64,000 nucleotides of DNA from Rotaria macrura. Lineage: Eukaryota > Rotifera > Eurotatoria > Philodinida > Philodinidae. The stretch is from NCBI GenBank assembly GCA_900239685.1, contig OENT01000488.1, positions 1 to 64,000 on the forward strand, read 5' to 3'. Positions within the stretch are counted from its first letter, which is position 1. Every line of letters starts with the position of its first letter. Of the stretch, positions 1 through 12,533 are shown piece after piece. The translations under genes and the position numbers were made by a program. The notes under the pieces were generated by a model. The model was given only the letters and a program-made list of their open reading frames with translations. It was not told the DNA's origin and ran no database searches.

Positions 1-83
1 CCTCTAAACATTCGCTTTACCGGATATAACTGTGAAAATTGAATGCCAGCTATCCTGAGGGAAACTTCGGACGGAACCAGCTA
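1..83 (-). repeat. 28S rRNA target segment, left-most copy (truncated by window edge)
   Basis: The reverse complement reads as conserved 28S rRNA (AGCTGGTTCC, then AAGTTTCCCTCAGGATAGCT, then TATCCGGTAAAGCGAA). It equals the last 83 bp of the 126-bp block that separates all R9 copies here, so the window opens inside a target site duplication. It lies at the 3' end of R9 copy A. Confidence 0.9.
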
Positions 84-3000
84 GTTTTTATTGATTTCTA
101 ATTTGTAAAGAACAGAAAACTGATAGAACTTGAATACAATCAAAGATAGTCATTACAAACATTAGCAGTACAATAAAATTTTTAAATTTGTTTAACTCAT
201 ACTCCATATTTTAACCATAAAGATAAAAAAGAGGCCTAAGCATCAGCAGTAATTATAAATTACGTACGAATGTGAAGTTAGTTGAGTATCATTAGGGTTA
301 AATATGCTACAATTAGAAATTGCAGAGAGGAAAAGAGAAACTTATCAATTTTATCAAGGAATGCTATTATTTGGTCCAATATTGATTTGATTGCTTCACT
401 AAAACATGATGACGCTCCAGTTAAGTTTTCCATGCAGTTTAAGACTAAGTATTTCAAATCATTCGTTGTGAAGCCAAGACTGTACCATAAATACAATTGA
501 CCATGATGGAAGGAACCACGTGAACCAATGATGAGTCCATTTACTTCCGCTTCATTTCACTTATATTTTCTTTTTACTGTTGGTGTAATTGTTGTATAAT
601 TTTGAATTTTTCTTCTGTAGTCATTGGAAAAGGCTGCACCTGACGCTTTCTATATAACCGAGTCATCAAGTGCAGCCGCTCCATTTCCATTAGCAGCAAT
701 TATACCTGGACGTAATAAGTGCCGAATATTATTAGAATCTGGAAAATTCTGTTCAATATACAGCGTTTACCCTGCCTGAATCAACCTCTCGACGACCCAT
801 GAACATATTTGGTGATGACAAGACTCACGAAGAACCTTTGTACTTATGCAACATTTTAATATGTGCATAAGACTTTCATTGACTTAGCGACATCTCCTAC
901 ACGTTTTATCTACCATAAGACCTCTCTTGTTAGTAACTCGAGTTTCCATCGTATTTGTTATTAATTTTATGAAGTTAATATATGTTCTAGCTCTCATGTT
1001 TCGAACACTGTTCACTATCCATGCATTTATAAGAGCACAGGTTTAGAAGACTTCGTGTCCTACACTGTAAAGCTTTTGAATATATGAGGTGCACTTCTCC
1101 TTCACCATAAAGTCTTATGGAAATCGAATATCAGTAGAGGTTGGATTACCGTCAAGTTTAAGATCATTACTATACCTTTCATTCATAACACCACAATTTA
1201 TTTCAATGATAAAACGTAGGGGTATCTTTGAGGAATGTCAAATTTCTGTATAGTTTCACAGTAACGTAACCAACTCGTTCTTGTAAAACAGAAATTTCTA
1301 AACCACCTGCTTTTTTGTGTAGGTGGAAAAATTCATTGCTCAGACCATTGGATAGATGCAGTATCTTTCTTATAACTTTTCTGATAGATATGTTGATGTG
1401 TCGAATCATAGTTGGATATAATTCCATGTGAATTAGTTGATATATGAATTTTGGAATTATATGTGATCTTAAAAGCTCTATTTTACATTGAACCTTGGGT
1501 CTGACTTTGATCAATCTATCAAGAACCTCATTAATATGTAATTTTATGATGTTTGAGTCAATTGCTCCTATTGATGTGAACTGAATTCGTAGGTATCTGC
1601 TTGTGTTCTTAATATATTCCAACACTGGAATTTGAAAACAGTTTATTGAAAGAGCAAGTTCAGTGTCTATCTTACCTTTCTTTTCTTTATATCCTTTAAC
1701 TAGATCGATAGAGATAGACTTTGCAGGGTTAACCACGTGCATCTAGAAACGCTATTGTTTTGGACAGTAGCTCTCCCTTTCCTATCTTCTAGGATGATGT
1801 TAGTGCGAGATTGTCAGCAAAACACCGTGCATTTGTTTGGCCGATAACTGCTTTGGCATATCCATTTTGATTTTGAAGTACTTCGAAAAGCTCATCAATA
1901 ACCAGATTGAACAGTATGCTAGACAACGGGTCTTCTTGTTTCACATCACATAGTATGGCAATCTGTTTTGACAACGCGTCTTTATATGTGATAGTAGTAA
2001 AGACATCCTTATATTGATCTGCAATTATGTGTACGAATTCAGGTGGTGCGCCATTCCGCTTCAAAGCTCGGATTATTGAGTAATGTGAAACAGAATAGAA
2101 TGCTTTCGATTCATATAATATGCATGCATAAAGTGTATTTTTATGACAACGAGCGTGTTTGAGAACGGAGTGAAGCCAAAAGATGTTGATTCCACAACCA
2201 TTTACAGGTTTGAAGCCAACCTGTCGATCATTGGTTTTAAATACTTTATGCATTGTATAGCCTAGAATTTTGTTGTGAAGACAAAGAATCATTGATGTTA
2301 TAGTAATCGGTCTCCAATTAGTTCTTGATATTTTCAAGATTATTATTGCCCTTTGGAATAAGGACAGCTTTTTTAAGCTTGACCTTCAGCGGCACTTTGT
2401 GAAGACCTAACCAGATGTCCTAAGCAGCCAGTAATTTCATGTGAGAAATTGACTTCGCCTCCATTTAAGTAATTGATCAAATCCTGTAACCGATATCCTC
2501 TCGGTGTTTTTTATTGCCCAATCTATTTCTTCTTTTTTTATTGGTGCAACCAGATAGAGTCGCATCATTTGTGAAGAATGTTCTTTTGATATAATTTCTA
2601 ATACCAGTACAATCATCGTTAACGATATCAACATTATTACTATCGGGTTCATCATTGACATGACTCGAATGACTTCTGTGTTCTTGTTGCTTGTCTTCAG
2701 TTAACTCTTTGAAAATCTGTTTATAGTCAGGGTGCTGTCTTCTTCCTATAATAGCACCTTTAATGTGGATGCCAGCACCGGTCTTCTTTGCATCTTCAAC
2801 CATTCGTTAGTCAACCGATTAAGGATTTGTTCTTCATGTTCTTTTTTAGTTTTATTTAGGGACTGGCTAACTTATATTCTTCGTCAGGTGTCCATGCTAT
2901 TCTGCTCTTGGCTACTTCTCTAGACTCTTCATATCCGATTGTGTGCTTGATGCGCATAGGGGTAATGAATTTCTTTCTATCGTACCCTATGAATTCATTA

Positions 3001-4026
3001 CCGTCTTTGACACATTCATCGCATCTTATGGGATGAGAGTCATCACTTCTACCTATAAAGTCAACTTTGCGTTTTTTCTCGTTTTTATTTCAAGCATTAG
3101 AGTCTTCATCCTTCTTATCATTAGCACATCGAATTAACGATGCTGTGTCGTTATTTACTTGTACTAGGGCTGGTGTTGTTGTTACTGAGCCCATATTTTC
3201 ACGATTGCTTGTACTATCGCACTTACTATACTTAAATATTACCCGGTTCATTAGGTCATACTTTTGCCTGCATAGCGTACATTCATACGTAATATTTATT
3301 ATGCCGTGTAGTTGGTTATAATGCTTTAGGATCTCTTGATTCATTGAAATCAACATGCCACATTTTTCACATGCAAAAGTTGTAATAGGATAACTGATGG
3401 TAACCACATTGCATTGTCCAATACTGTCCCCAAAATCATCTGCGCTGTCTCCTGCTACACTATCCACCGACTGCTGTGACACAGACTAAGAAATCTGAGT
3501 AGTTTTACTTATATGGCATCCTTTTGTAGGTAGTGTAGCAATCAATTTAACGAAGTAGGATCGCAAGTCCTACCCGAAGAGTGAAATCTTTCGTATGACT
3601 GCTCGTCAGTATCCACCACGTGTTAAGAAACTCTCTACTTTCCCTTCCATCATTGCCAATACGATTTGTCAAATATGGGTGCCTGATGATAACTTGTAGA
3701 CTGTGAGGAGTAGTGTATAATCATCGCCGCATCGATACACGATGTTTTTCACGAGAATAAGATTAAGAAACACCAGCAATTCGGGAGAGAGACGAGGCAG
3801 CATAACACAAGGATGTTGCGAGAAACTTTTCAACACCCGAGAGCAACGTTTCATGTAACAAGCGTAGGTGATGACAGCAGTACCATGATCCGATAAACCA
3901 TCATTTGCATGTTCCAAGCCACGCTCCACAGTTTCTCTTAATCTCGGATAACCAAAAGCATATGAACAATTTAGAACTATTTTCTTTCGAGACAGATAAC
4001 AGACAATCAACGATGCAGACCTTCCA
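84..4026 (-). mobile_element. R9 non-LTR retrotransposon, copy A (decayed, near full length)
   Basis: This LINE of the R2 clade lies between two copies of the 28S target segment in the same orientation as the 28S strand. Reading the minus strand it has a leader (about 3483-4026), zinc-finger remnants, RT remnants and a 3' region (84 to about 1200) that aligns by eye with the endonuclease and 3' end of copy F. The coding region is broken into several frames. It is the closest relative of copy F in the array: long RT stretches differ at scattered residues only. Nothing suggests activity. Confidence 0.85.
1203..3482 (-). pseudogene. R9 copy A ORF remnants: zinc fingers and reverse transcriptase
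   Basis: Minus-strand open stretches at 3090-3482, 2437-2803, 1789-2337 and 1203-1742 match successive parts of the copy F protein. The first holds a C2H2-like finger (CEKCGMLIS ... HYNQLH) followed by CTLCRQKYD. The third is the RT palm: the motif equivalent to KAFD reads KAFYS, the GVKQGD equivalent reads DVKQED, and the catalytic FADD reads FADN. The fourth is the RT thumb. With an altered catalytic aspartate and at least three frame breaks, this copy cannot make active RT. Confidence 0.85.
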
Positions 4027-4137
4027 ATTTAAAGTTGGTCAATAGGTTGAGCGTATTGTACGCTCAATGCCTCGAAACATTCGTTTTACCGGATATAATT
4101 GTGATAATTAACTGCCAGCCATCCTGAGGGAACCTTC
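4027..4137 (-). repeat. 28S rRNA target segment between R9 copies A and B (3' part missing)
   Basis: This is 28S sequence in antisense. It starts at ATTTAAAG like the other blocks, stops after GAGGGAACCTTC, and lacks the last bases up to CAGCTA. It is more diverged than the other blocks, which suggests an older junction. Confidence 0.85.
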
Positions 4138-4401
4138 TATACAATTTATATCTAGGAATTTCAATTCGGATGATGTCACACCCAGCTCATACCATATCCT
4201 GGCATGTTCATGTTGGTATGAACTACGTGAGCCCATTATTAGACCATGAAGAGTAATATTGGTGCAATTATGAAGCTCCTTAGCTGGTAGAATGAGCGGA
4301 GTATGTTTTTGAATATTATTATAATAAGTATTTGTAAATGCTGCACCAGAAGTCTCATACTCACATTGAACGTCTGATAGGTAGACATGATTCGGACTCA
4401 C
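4138..4401 (-). pseudogene. R9 copy B endonuclease (RLE) remnant
   Basis: The minus-strand reading frame includes YLSDVQCEYETSGAAFTNTY and, further on, HGLIMGSRSSYQHEHARIW. These match the copy F region VVLDVSIIYETSGAAFVNAY ... HGLIIGSRGSFHHGQLYQW, which is the core of the restriction-like endonuclease of R2-clade elements. The catalytic aspartate of the DV motif is kept but the RPD motif upstream is not readable. Confidence 0.75.
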
Positions 4402-5272
4402 TGCTATAATGCCAGGTCACAATGTTCGTAGACCTGTCAAGTCGGTTGTGAATGCCTTTCGGTAAACACCTGATACTCTCTTTCTTTTAACTTTTATGCG
4501 ACTCATGAACATATCAAATTGTGACGTCTATAGCATAGACCTCATGCAGCTGTACAGAATTGTATAATATGCAATTGTATTGTATCCTGTAGTAGGAGCT
4601 TTGCATTTGTAGTGCTAGATCTCAATCCCATGAGCGTCAATTATATGTTTACGCATCTTAAGATTCGTATTTGGTATAATGCAATTCATATATATTTAAT
4701 TTATGACCTTCAATAGGATAAGGTATTAAATATACTGAATTTTTTCAGTAGCCTCATCCATCATCAAAGATTGATGGGTATTGATCGAGCTTGGTTCTGA
4801 ATGCGCGTTTCAAGTTGTATTGTGAGCTGGACCAGCTTTACGTGTTTTCATAGGTAGTGCGATTCAGAGAATTCTCGCAGGGTTGCGGGCCGGATCCAGA
4901 ATGGGACACTGAACCTGGTTACTCAACATTGTCACCCATCCTATAAGTTGCCCAGCGATTTTCGGTTGTGAAACAGAAGCCATAGTTTATGACAATCGTA
5001 TAGAGAATCTACAATATCTTCCACCTCCCGGGACAACATGAAATATCGCTTGATGTGATATCGTGGAAGGAGTCCCGCATTCCAATCAAACTACGAGCAG
5101 GGGCCTAACCAACTCCATCCAGTTCTGTGCTCTCAAATTTGATAAAAAGAACATCCCTGAACTGACATCAAGCTTGAGTACAACCGACAACTAACACCAA
5201 CTCAACAGGAATATAAAGGAAGCCAAGCCGACACGCAAGCACAAGGTATCACTCTTCCATCATAACAAAACC
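4138..5272 (-). mobile_element. R9 copy B (short, internally deleted remnant)
   Basis: The copy is bounded by 28S target remnants on both sides. It holds an endonuclease-domain remnant at the left (3' end of the element) and leader-like sequence at the right. The right part shares the CTGAACTGACATCAAGCTTG-type motif (near 5157-5180) with the leaders of copies C and E. Most of the RT region is missing, so this is a heavily deleted relic of about 1.1 kb. Confidence 0.7.
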
Positions 5273-5307
5273 ATTTAAAGTTTGTCAATAGCTTGAGCGT
5301 ATTTTAC
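5273..5307 (-). repeat. 28S rRNA target remnant between R9 copies B and C
   Basis: Only the first 35 bp of the 126-bp block remain (ATTTAAAGTTTGTCAATAGC ... GCGTATTTTAC). The sequence then switches directly to copy C. Confidence 0.8.
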
Positions 5308-7928
5308 AACAAAAACAGGACACATTTGACAACATTAACTTTACATGGACATCATTAGGAAGATGGAAGGACATAAGAGCTAGGGACAATTAGGAAGACC
5401 ACTATAAGTCAATACTATAGTCTTTAGGACTCTTCAATGTTACACTTTGATGGCATGATGGCATAATCCTCAAGATGTTTTCCATACAGCTTATTGCGAC
5501 AAATCGAAGTTCCGACGTTGTGAAGTCCAATTCATACTAGCAGTACAAATGCCGATGATAAAAAGAACCACGAGAGCCAATAGTTAAAATGTGGATCTTG
5601 ACATTAGGACAGTTAAATTTATTTTTAATTATTTCTGTTAGAGGTCTATGTTTATCTTTCTTTTGATTTTCAGTAAATATAAACGATGTGCCCGATGACT
5701 CGTATGCACATTGTACATCGAGTATATATGCATGATCTTGTTTGATTGCAATAATGCCTGGAGGCAATATCTGAAAGTCATTGGTACTTAATGCGTAGGC
5801 TTTTTCTACAAGTACCTTATACCTTCTTTCTTTTAGTTTATTTACTACACGAGAGTAGGCACGATTATGACTTTCATATATTAAACGTTTTATAGGCTTA
5901 CAGAATTGTAGTACGTGCATTATACTTTCTGGTTGTTGTATGCATTTCCTACATATTTTGTCTACTGGAAGTCCCCGGCTTAACGTAACTTTAGTTTCAA
6001 GTGAATCCTTACGTAATTTGATGCTATTTATATATGTTCGAACAGTCATGGTTCTTGTTTCACCATGTAGCCAGCGATTAGTTATGGGACATGTGAAGAA
6101 AATTTCAAACCCATACCCATGAATTTTATTATTGTAAGACACACGTCTATCTTTCATTAATTCACCCTTTTTATGTTTAAGATCATCCGATTCAAATGAA
6201 CTATTAAGTTTTAGATCATTCATGTATTGATATATGAGGCGGAATCCTTGTGTTTCCATCAGATATTTGAGGAAAGTATCATCGGATCTCATGATGCTCT
6301 TGTAGATGCTAACTTTTGCTAGACCCACAATATCTCTTAATGTTGGTATTTGTAGACCACCATTGTGTATCGGAAGATAGAAAAATTCTATACTTAAACT
6401 TGGTGTTAAATGGATTATAGAAATAATGGTACGTCGTATAATTGCATCGATCTCTTTTAGTAGTTTCGGATAAACTTCGAGATTGATTAATTGATATAAT
6501 ATTATAGGTATTACGTGTGAACGAATCAACGCTACTTTTTGGTGTGGTTTTAAAGATATCGAACATATTTTGTCCAAGATATCTTGTATTTTTTGCTTTG
6601 TAGCATTGATATTTACTGATTCAACAGGTGTAAGATTAATTCCTGGATATTTTGTATGATTTTCAACGTGACCAAACATCGGTACCGGAGTACCATTAAT
6701 GTTAGATGCTACTTCAGTGGTGATTTCACTTTTTTTTCCCTTTATAGGCTGTTTGTAGGCCTATGGACATACATTTATTAGCATTCACTTGTAGGCCACG
6801 CTGTTCCAGAAATTTTATTGTTTTCGACAACATCTGCCCCATCCAGACCCGAGAGCCAGAAATAAGGCATATGTCATCAACGAAACATTTGACGTTACTG
6901 GATCCTATATCATGGATGTTATACCCATATTCATCTTTTAATATACCGAGTAATTCATCGAGTACTAGGTTAAACAAAATAGGCGAAAGAGAATCGTCTT
7001 GTTTAACTCCTCGTGAATTTTTTATCTTTTTTGAGTTAAGATTTTTATAACATAGTGTTGTATAACTATCGGTATATTGATTCCGTATCAGTTCAATGAA
7101 GGATGAAGGAGCTCTATATCTATATAAAGCTCTATAGATAGATTCGTGTGGGATGGAATTGAAGGCCTTTGCTACGTCAATGAAACATACATATAATTCG
7201 CTTTTGTTGAGTCGAGCGTTTTTAAATAGATGGTGTAGCCATAGAATGTTGAAACTACATCCGTTTATTTCTCTGAAACCTAGTTGACATTTATCAATTC
7301 GAAATAACCTACTCATCCTGTGACCAATGATTTTATTAAAAAGCCGCAGAATTATTGACTATAATGTGATAGGTCTCGAATTTCTTATTTTACGGAGATC
7401 TCGATTCGTTTTTGGAATCAGAGTGGTTCGATTGAGTTTGAGGTCAGATGGAACCCTCTTACATCCCAAAGAAATATTAAATGATATATATAATTCGCAG
7501 GAACCGTTAGCATGGTCACTGAGTCGTTGCATTGAACACCATCTGTCGAAGGTTCACGAAAAATTCGACTATAAGTCCGAAAGGCATGCCACACTACGAC
7601 TGTAAATAGTCACATCAGCAACGACCGCTCACCATTCCAGGGGAGCGGAGAAGATTCACAGTAGAACTTCCAGGACTCTGCTCCACATCTTCCAATCTAG
7701 TCAAACGTAGTGGCCCAGCTAAGTGTCAGCACACTGTTACAACCTCAAATGCCCACAGTATGTGCATGCCTGAACTGGCACCAAGCTCGAAAGTAACCGA
7801 CAACTGACATCAACTACAAAGTACATACCAAGTAAGCTCATGCTTGCGGACATCTGTAACGCAAAACCATCATATCTCGACCTAAATAACAAACTATACG
7901 ACAAACGCAACATAATCGCCACAACCTT
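5308..7928 (-). mobile_element. R9 copy C (distinct R9 subfamily, N-terminal part deleted)
   Basis: This is an R2-clade LINE in the same orientation as its neighbours. Its protein is clearly diverged from copies A and F, so it is a separate subfamily. It keeps the RT core, thumb, zinc knuckle and endonuclease, plus a leader from about 7470 to 7928. The zinc-finger and linker region and the first RT motifs are missing between about 7317 and 7470. The leader is strikingly like that of copy E: both contain GGAACCGTTAGCATG, CAGCGGAGAAGATTCA-like and GTATGTGCATGCCTGAACTG blocks. Confidence 0.8.
5537..7316 (-). pseudogene. R9 copy C reverse transcriptase and endonuclease (two frames)
   Basis: The first part (6726-7316) is the RT palm: CFIDVAKAFNSIPHESI (motif A), GVKQDDSLSPILFN (usual form GVKQGD) and CFVDDICLIS (catalytic FVDD intact). 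The second part (5537-6679, 380 codons) carries the thumb, the domain with HGYGFEIFFTCPITNRW, the zinc knuckle CRKCIQQPESIMHVLQFC and the endonuclease. There the RPD motif has become PPGIIAIK, while LDVQCAYESSG keeps the second acidic residue. The two parts are offset by one frame change near 6680-6725. No N-terminal zinc fingers are present. The endonuclease is probably dead. Confidence 0.85.
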
Positions 7929-8094
7929 TGTTCATTCTCAATGAAGTAGAAAAATGAAGTTCACGCCCATTTAAAGTTTGTCAATAGGTTGAGCGTATTT
8001 TACGCCCAATGCCTCTAAACATTCGCTTTACCGGATATAACTGTGAAAATTGAATGCCAGCTATCCCGAGGGAAACTTCGGATGGAACCAGCTA
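7929..8094 (-). repeat. 28S rRNA target segment with 40-bp extension, between R9 copies C and D
   Basis: Positions 7969-8094 are exactly 126 bp and equal the target block. Positions 7929-7968 continue as 28S-like sequence beyond it: on the minus strand GGGCGTGAACTTCATTTTTC, then a loop, then GAGAATGAACA, able to fold as a hairpin. Copies E and F have the same extension at their 5' junctions. Confidence 0.8.
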
Positions 8095-11000
8095 GTTACA
8101 TTTTATTGCCAATTTTTAAGGAACTGATAAACCATGCATACAACAGGTAGAAGACAATACCGCAAAAGACACATTTCATTTTGAGACAGTACATGCCCAA
8201 CACTCACTTACAAGAAGAAAAGATCAACAGATAGTCCTCCATTTTACTGTTCGTAATATGCTCATCGCAAGGGCCATTTACAGAATAGTTCGTCCACCAT
8301 TACCATATTTCCTTCGGCCACCTTGTCTGGTTCATATCTTATGTTCTGCATGTTTCAATGTATTTCCATTATTACCACGACGTACTGTTGACTTAAAAGT
8401 GTTGTAGATGTGAATTGAGTCCCGGAAACATTTTATCGTTATTCTGTTCGAATCGAAGTCATCAATGCCCATTTGTTTCCAATCATTAATATGTCTATGA
8501 AACATGTAGCCTCTCGCACCTACTGTCAGTCTTCGGACAACAGCGACTTTGCAGCCGTGCCGTTCCATAACTTTCCCTAATATTGGTTGATATCGGTCAA
8601 CACGAACTTGGTAAGCATCAACAAACGATACACCAGATCGTTCACATACGACCGTGACATCTAGTACTGTTGCTATGTCATCTTTAACGGCTACAATATC
8701 TGGTCTCAAATTCTTCAAAGGAAGGTCATTCCTTGGATATGACTCTTCCTGACAGACCGCATAACCTTTACCTCTCAATTTACCAGCCACATAATTATAT
8801 ATATTATGATGTCGGGTATACCTAGTGCCTGTCGTTTATCGCACATCTACAGTACGTGCCTAAGACTCTCATCTCCATTAGGACAAAGCCTACATTTCTT
8901 GTCAATGTTTTGACCTCGGCTGCACGCCACTCTTATTTCTAACGTATTTATTCTCAATTTAATGCCTTTAACATACGTCTTACCATCAATATACTTTTCT
9001 GTACCATAGATCCATTTATTCGATCTGGAATAGCTGGAGAATATTTCGAAGCCAATTCCATGGTTTTTTTTCGAGCATGTGATCCTTCGGCCACTTATAA
9101 TACGAACCCTTTTCTCTTTGATATCCTCTCCTGTTTGCACACCTCCAAATTCTAAAGCATGAAGATATCGTTCATGCATGGATGAACCAAGTCGTTCAAA
9201 TAAATGTTTTGGCATAAGATCATTTGACAGTTTTATACTTCTGAATAACTTGATCTTTGCTATTCCAACTATATCAAGCAGATTGATTAACTGCAGTCCG
9301 CCATCACAAATCGGTAGATAGAAAAACTCGTTACTTTATGAGGAAGGTAGATGGAGTAGTTTCCTAACTACCTGCCTTACATATCCGTCAATTCTTTTAA
9401 GGAACTTTGTAAAAAGTTCCGTACATGTGAGATAATATAAGAACTTCGGTATTACGTAAGTTCTTATAATATCTATTTTGTGCTGTGGTTTAATAGGAAG
9501 TTTCAGCATGTTTTCGAAACATTGTTTGACGTATATCCACATGTTTTTGGAGCCAACCACTCCAACTGATGAAAATTTTATGCCTTGGCATTTAGTCAAG
9601 TTGTTATTAGAACCAAGCATAGATATTAACGTTTCATCTAGTTTAGAACATCGTTCAGTCTCTATTTTACTTTTCTTGCCTTTGTATCCCTTTGCAGAAC
9701 CAATGGTATTACAGTTCTTTGGATTGATCTTCAATCCTCTCCCCTTGAGAAAGGCAATCGTTGCATCTAATAACTTTCCCAAACCAGCCTTAGAACCAGA
9801 AACGAGTGCCAGGTCATACACAAAGCATCTAGCATTCGTAGTTAATTCACTAGCAATTAATTCTATAAGCGTATCTATCACCAATAATATCGAACCATTC
9901 GTCGATAACAAAATTAAAGAGAAGACTCGATAGGGTATCGCCTTGCTTCAACCCCCTCAAGGTTTTTATTCTTTTCGAGCTGACATTCTTATATGATGTA
10001 TACGTGTATATATCTTTATACTGATCCTCAACTAGTTTAATCAACTCAATTCGCGCACCGTATCTCTTTAATGCTCTTATTATTGATTCGTGAGGCACAC
10101 TGTCAAATGCCTTTGAGACATTAAGAAGTACCACGTAAAATTTATTCATATGCTTTCTTGCATGTCTTAAAAGATAGTTCAGTCATGTGATGTTATAGAA
10201 GCACCCGTTAACTGCTTTAAAATCTACTTGTTTATCACTAGTTTGTAGCACCTTGTTTATTCTTTGACCAATTATCTTATTAGATAATCGAAGAATTGTC
10301 GACGCAATTGTTATCGGTCGCCAATAGCCAATATCTTCAAGGTTCTCGCTTCCCTTAGGGATGAGAATCGTTTTATAGAACTCGATCGCCTTAGGAATTC
10401 ATTGCTCGATTAACCATGCATGGAATGCTATGCATAGTTCATTCTTATATATTTTTTTTAATTCAATAATACTAACTCTATCCGGACCACAACCTCCTTT
10501 CTTTTTTGTTTTTTTTAAGGCCACATCAATGTCATTCTGTGTTATAGGCACAAAGACATTCTGACAATCAATACGCTCTTTAATAGTGAATTCTTGCTTT
10601 TCCTGCACCTCTATCGACCATACATGCTCGTAATGCTTAATAGCATTAGCAATTGGAGGCGGTGTCGTGTCAACCTCCTCTCCGTCAAGGATGATGGATA
10701 CTAACTTATCTTTATCAACATGATACATACGTTGATATTTGCCATGTTCAACTGCTTTTTGTTTCCTTATTTTATTTTTAATGTTGTTCGTCACGTTTTT
10801 CCTCTTATATTTAGTTATATTCCTCTTTTCGGTATTATTCCGAGTTTTAGAACGTAAGCGCTCTATGGCCTCCATCACTGCCTTATAAGATAATTCAACT
10901 ATGTCTACTTCTGCTTTCGTATTAATGATTTTTTGAACAACTTCTGTGGCGCAACTAGAAAGAATTACACCATCAGTGTTGAAGAATGTTCTTTTGATGC

Positions 11001-12452
11001 ATTCTTTAATGCCACTATAGCAATTGTTACTGACATTGCCACTGGTGGTAGCGGGCTCACTAATGGCGTGACCCGAGATATTACTACGTTCTTGTTGATC
11101 ATCATTCAATAACTTTTCGTAAATTTTCTTATATTCCAGATGCTGTCGTCTTTCTATAATAGCGCCTTTAGTTCGTAAAGTAGCATCGATTCTTATTGAC
11201 ATCTCAGACCACTAACTGACCAGCCGATTAAGGATTTGTCCTTTATGTATCGTCTTTATTTGCAATTCGAGACTGGCCAGCTTGTAGTCCTCATCGGATG
11301 CCCATGCTATTCTTATTTTGGCGACTTCTTTCGATTCTTCATTTGCGTTTGGATGTTTAATACGCATATGGACAACGAATTGTTTCTGGCTGTAAACTAT
11401 AAAGATATTGCCTTCTTTATCACACACCTCACATCATCTTTTGCTTTTATCTTCGTTAGGACAAATTCTACTATTGCTATCATTATTTTCTTTATCTTTG
11501 TTATTCTTTATATTTTCATCAGCTTCACAATCATTGTTATTATATCGATCCACCAATGAATTGTCAATAGTTTTTTGCGTTAGGGCCGGTGTTGCTGCTG
11601 TCGAGCCCCTAGTTGTTTGATTGTTTTTTCGTTTCTTTTTTTGCACGTGCCATAATGGCATTTCATACGATTCATTAGATCATACCTTTGACTAAATAAA
11701 GTACATTCGTACATAATATTTGTTACTCCGTGTAGTTGTTTGTAGTGTTTCAGGATTTTCTGATTCTTCGACATTGAAATACCAAACTCCTTACATGTTG
11801 CAGTATTTATAGGGTAACTTATCGTTACCCACTTTCGTAGTGCAATACTATCCTCACAATCGATTTCATCTCCTTTTGCCGCATCATCTACCGACTGCTG
11901 TGGTTCTGACATGGAGATCTGACCTTTGGTGTTTCTATAGTTTTGTTTATTCGGTAGTGCAGTAATCGATTCAATAGAAACGGATCGCAAGGCCGATTCA
12001 AAGGGTGAAACCCTTAGGATGACTACTTTATCAGTACCTGTCGATTGTTCTATAGAGCTCTTCTTACCCATCCCTTACATAGTAAGAAAAGATCAGGCGC
12101 CCGATATAAAGCAAAATGTGGACTGTTTGGGACACAGCACGTGCATCGCCCTGCGTTGGAACCCAAAGTTCTTGGCAACAACATTAACAATATCAAGACA
12201 ACTTGGGAGGGAGGCAAGACTATAAAAGTAGTACGAACCATGATAATGACGTTTCGCCACCCCAGAGCAACGGTTCATCTACTGGCGTAGATAATGGACG
12301 TAATTTCACGATCTAACATCGCCATCATGTGTATGTCCCAAAACAACCCCCCCCCCTTCCAGTTTCTAACGATCTCAAACACCTTACAGATATGATGGAC
12401 TGGTGCCATACTTGATCGAAAGAGACAAACGACAACAACCCAATAACTAAAC
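8095..12452 (-). mobile_element. R9 copy D (full length, decayed, diverged subfamily)
   Basis: At 4.36 kb this is about the size of copy F. All domains follow in order on the minus strand: leader (12072-12452), zinc fingers, Myb-like segment, RT, zinc knuckle, endonuclease and 3' tail. The coding region is split into about eight open stretches. Protein similarity to copy F is moderate, so it stands for another R9 lineage. Its leader resembles that of copy A, both with an AGAGCAACG(T/G)TTCAT block. Confidence 0.85.
8332..12071 (-). pseudogene. R9 copy D ORF remnants
   Basis: From the N-terminus: 11580-12071 holds two finger-like motifs (CKEFGISMSKNQKILKHYKQ and CTLFSQRYD). 11212-11427 has a finger-like segment and a Myb-like start (IAWASDEDYKLASLE). 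10399-11202 continues the linker (GAIIERRQHLEYKKIYE) to GGCGPDRVSIIELKK before the RT. 9850-10149 has motif A (VVLLNVSKAFDSVPHESI) and GLKQGDTLSSLLFN. 9336-9911 has motif C as CFVYDLALVSG, so the first catalytic aspartate is lost. 8847-9215 carries the knuckle start CRLCPNGDESLRHVL, and 8332-8790 the endonuclease with LRPDIVAVKDD and VLDVTVVCERSG intact. Several frame breaks make it inactive. Confidence 0.85.
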
Positions 12453-12533
12453 CATTAAAGTTCGCTTTACCGGATAAAACTGTGAAAATTGAATGCCAGC
12501 TATCCTGAGGAAAACTTCGGACGGAACCGGCTA
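12453..12533 (-). repeat. 28S rRNA target segment between R9 copies D and E (internal deletion)
   Basis: It starts at ACCATTAAAG and jumps to TTCGCTTTACCGG, missing about 45 bp of the 126-bp block. It then continues to CCGGCTA. The 40-bp 28S extension seen at copies C, E and F is absent. Confidence 0.85.

Noticed and set aside
3669-4010. Open 113-codon minus-strand frame in the copy A leader
   Set aside because: It lies in the 5' leader of a decayed R9, has no counterpart in the other leaders and shows no known motif. Likely chance.
4861-4960. GC-richer stretch in copy B as a separate gene or RNA
   Set aside because: It lies between R9 sequence on both sides and has no open frame or recognisable fold. 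Best read as diverged R9 leader.
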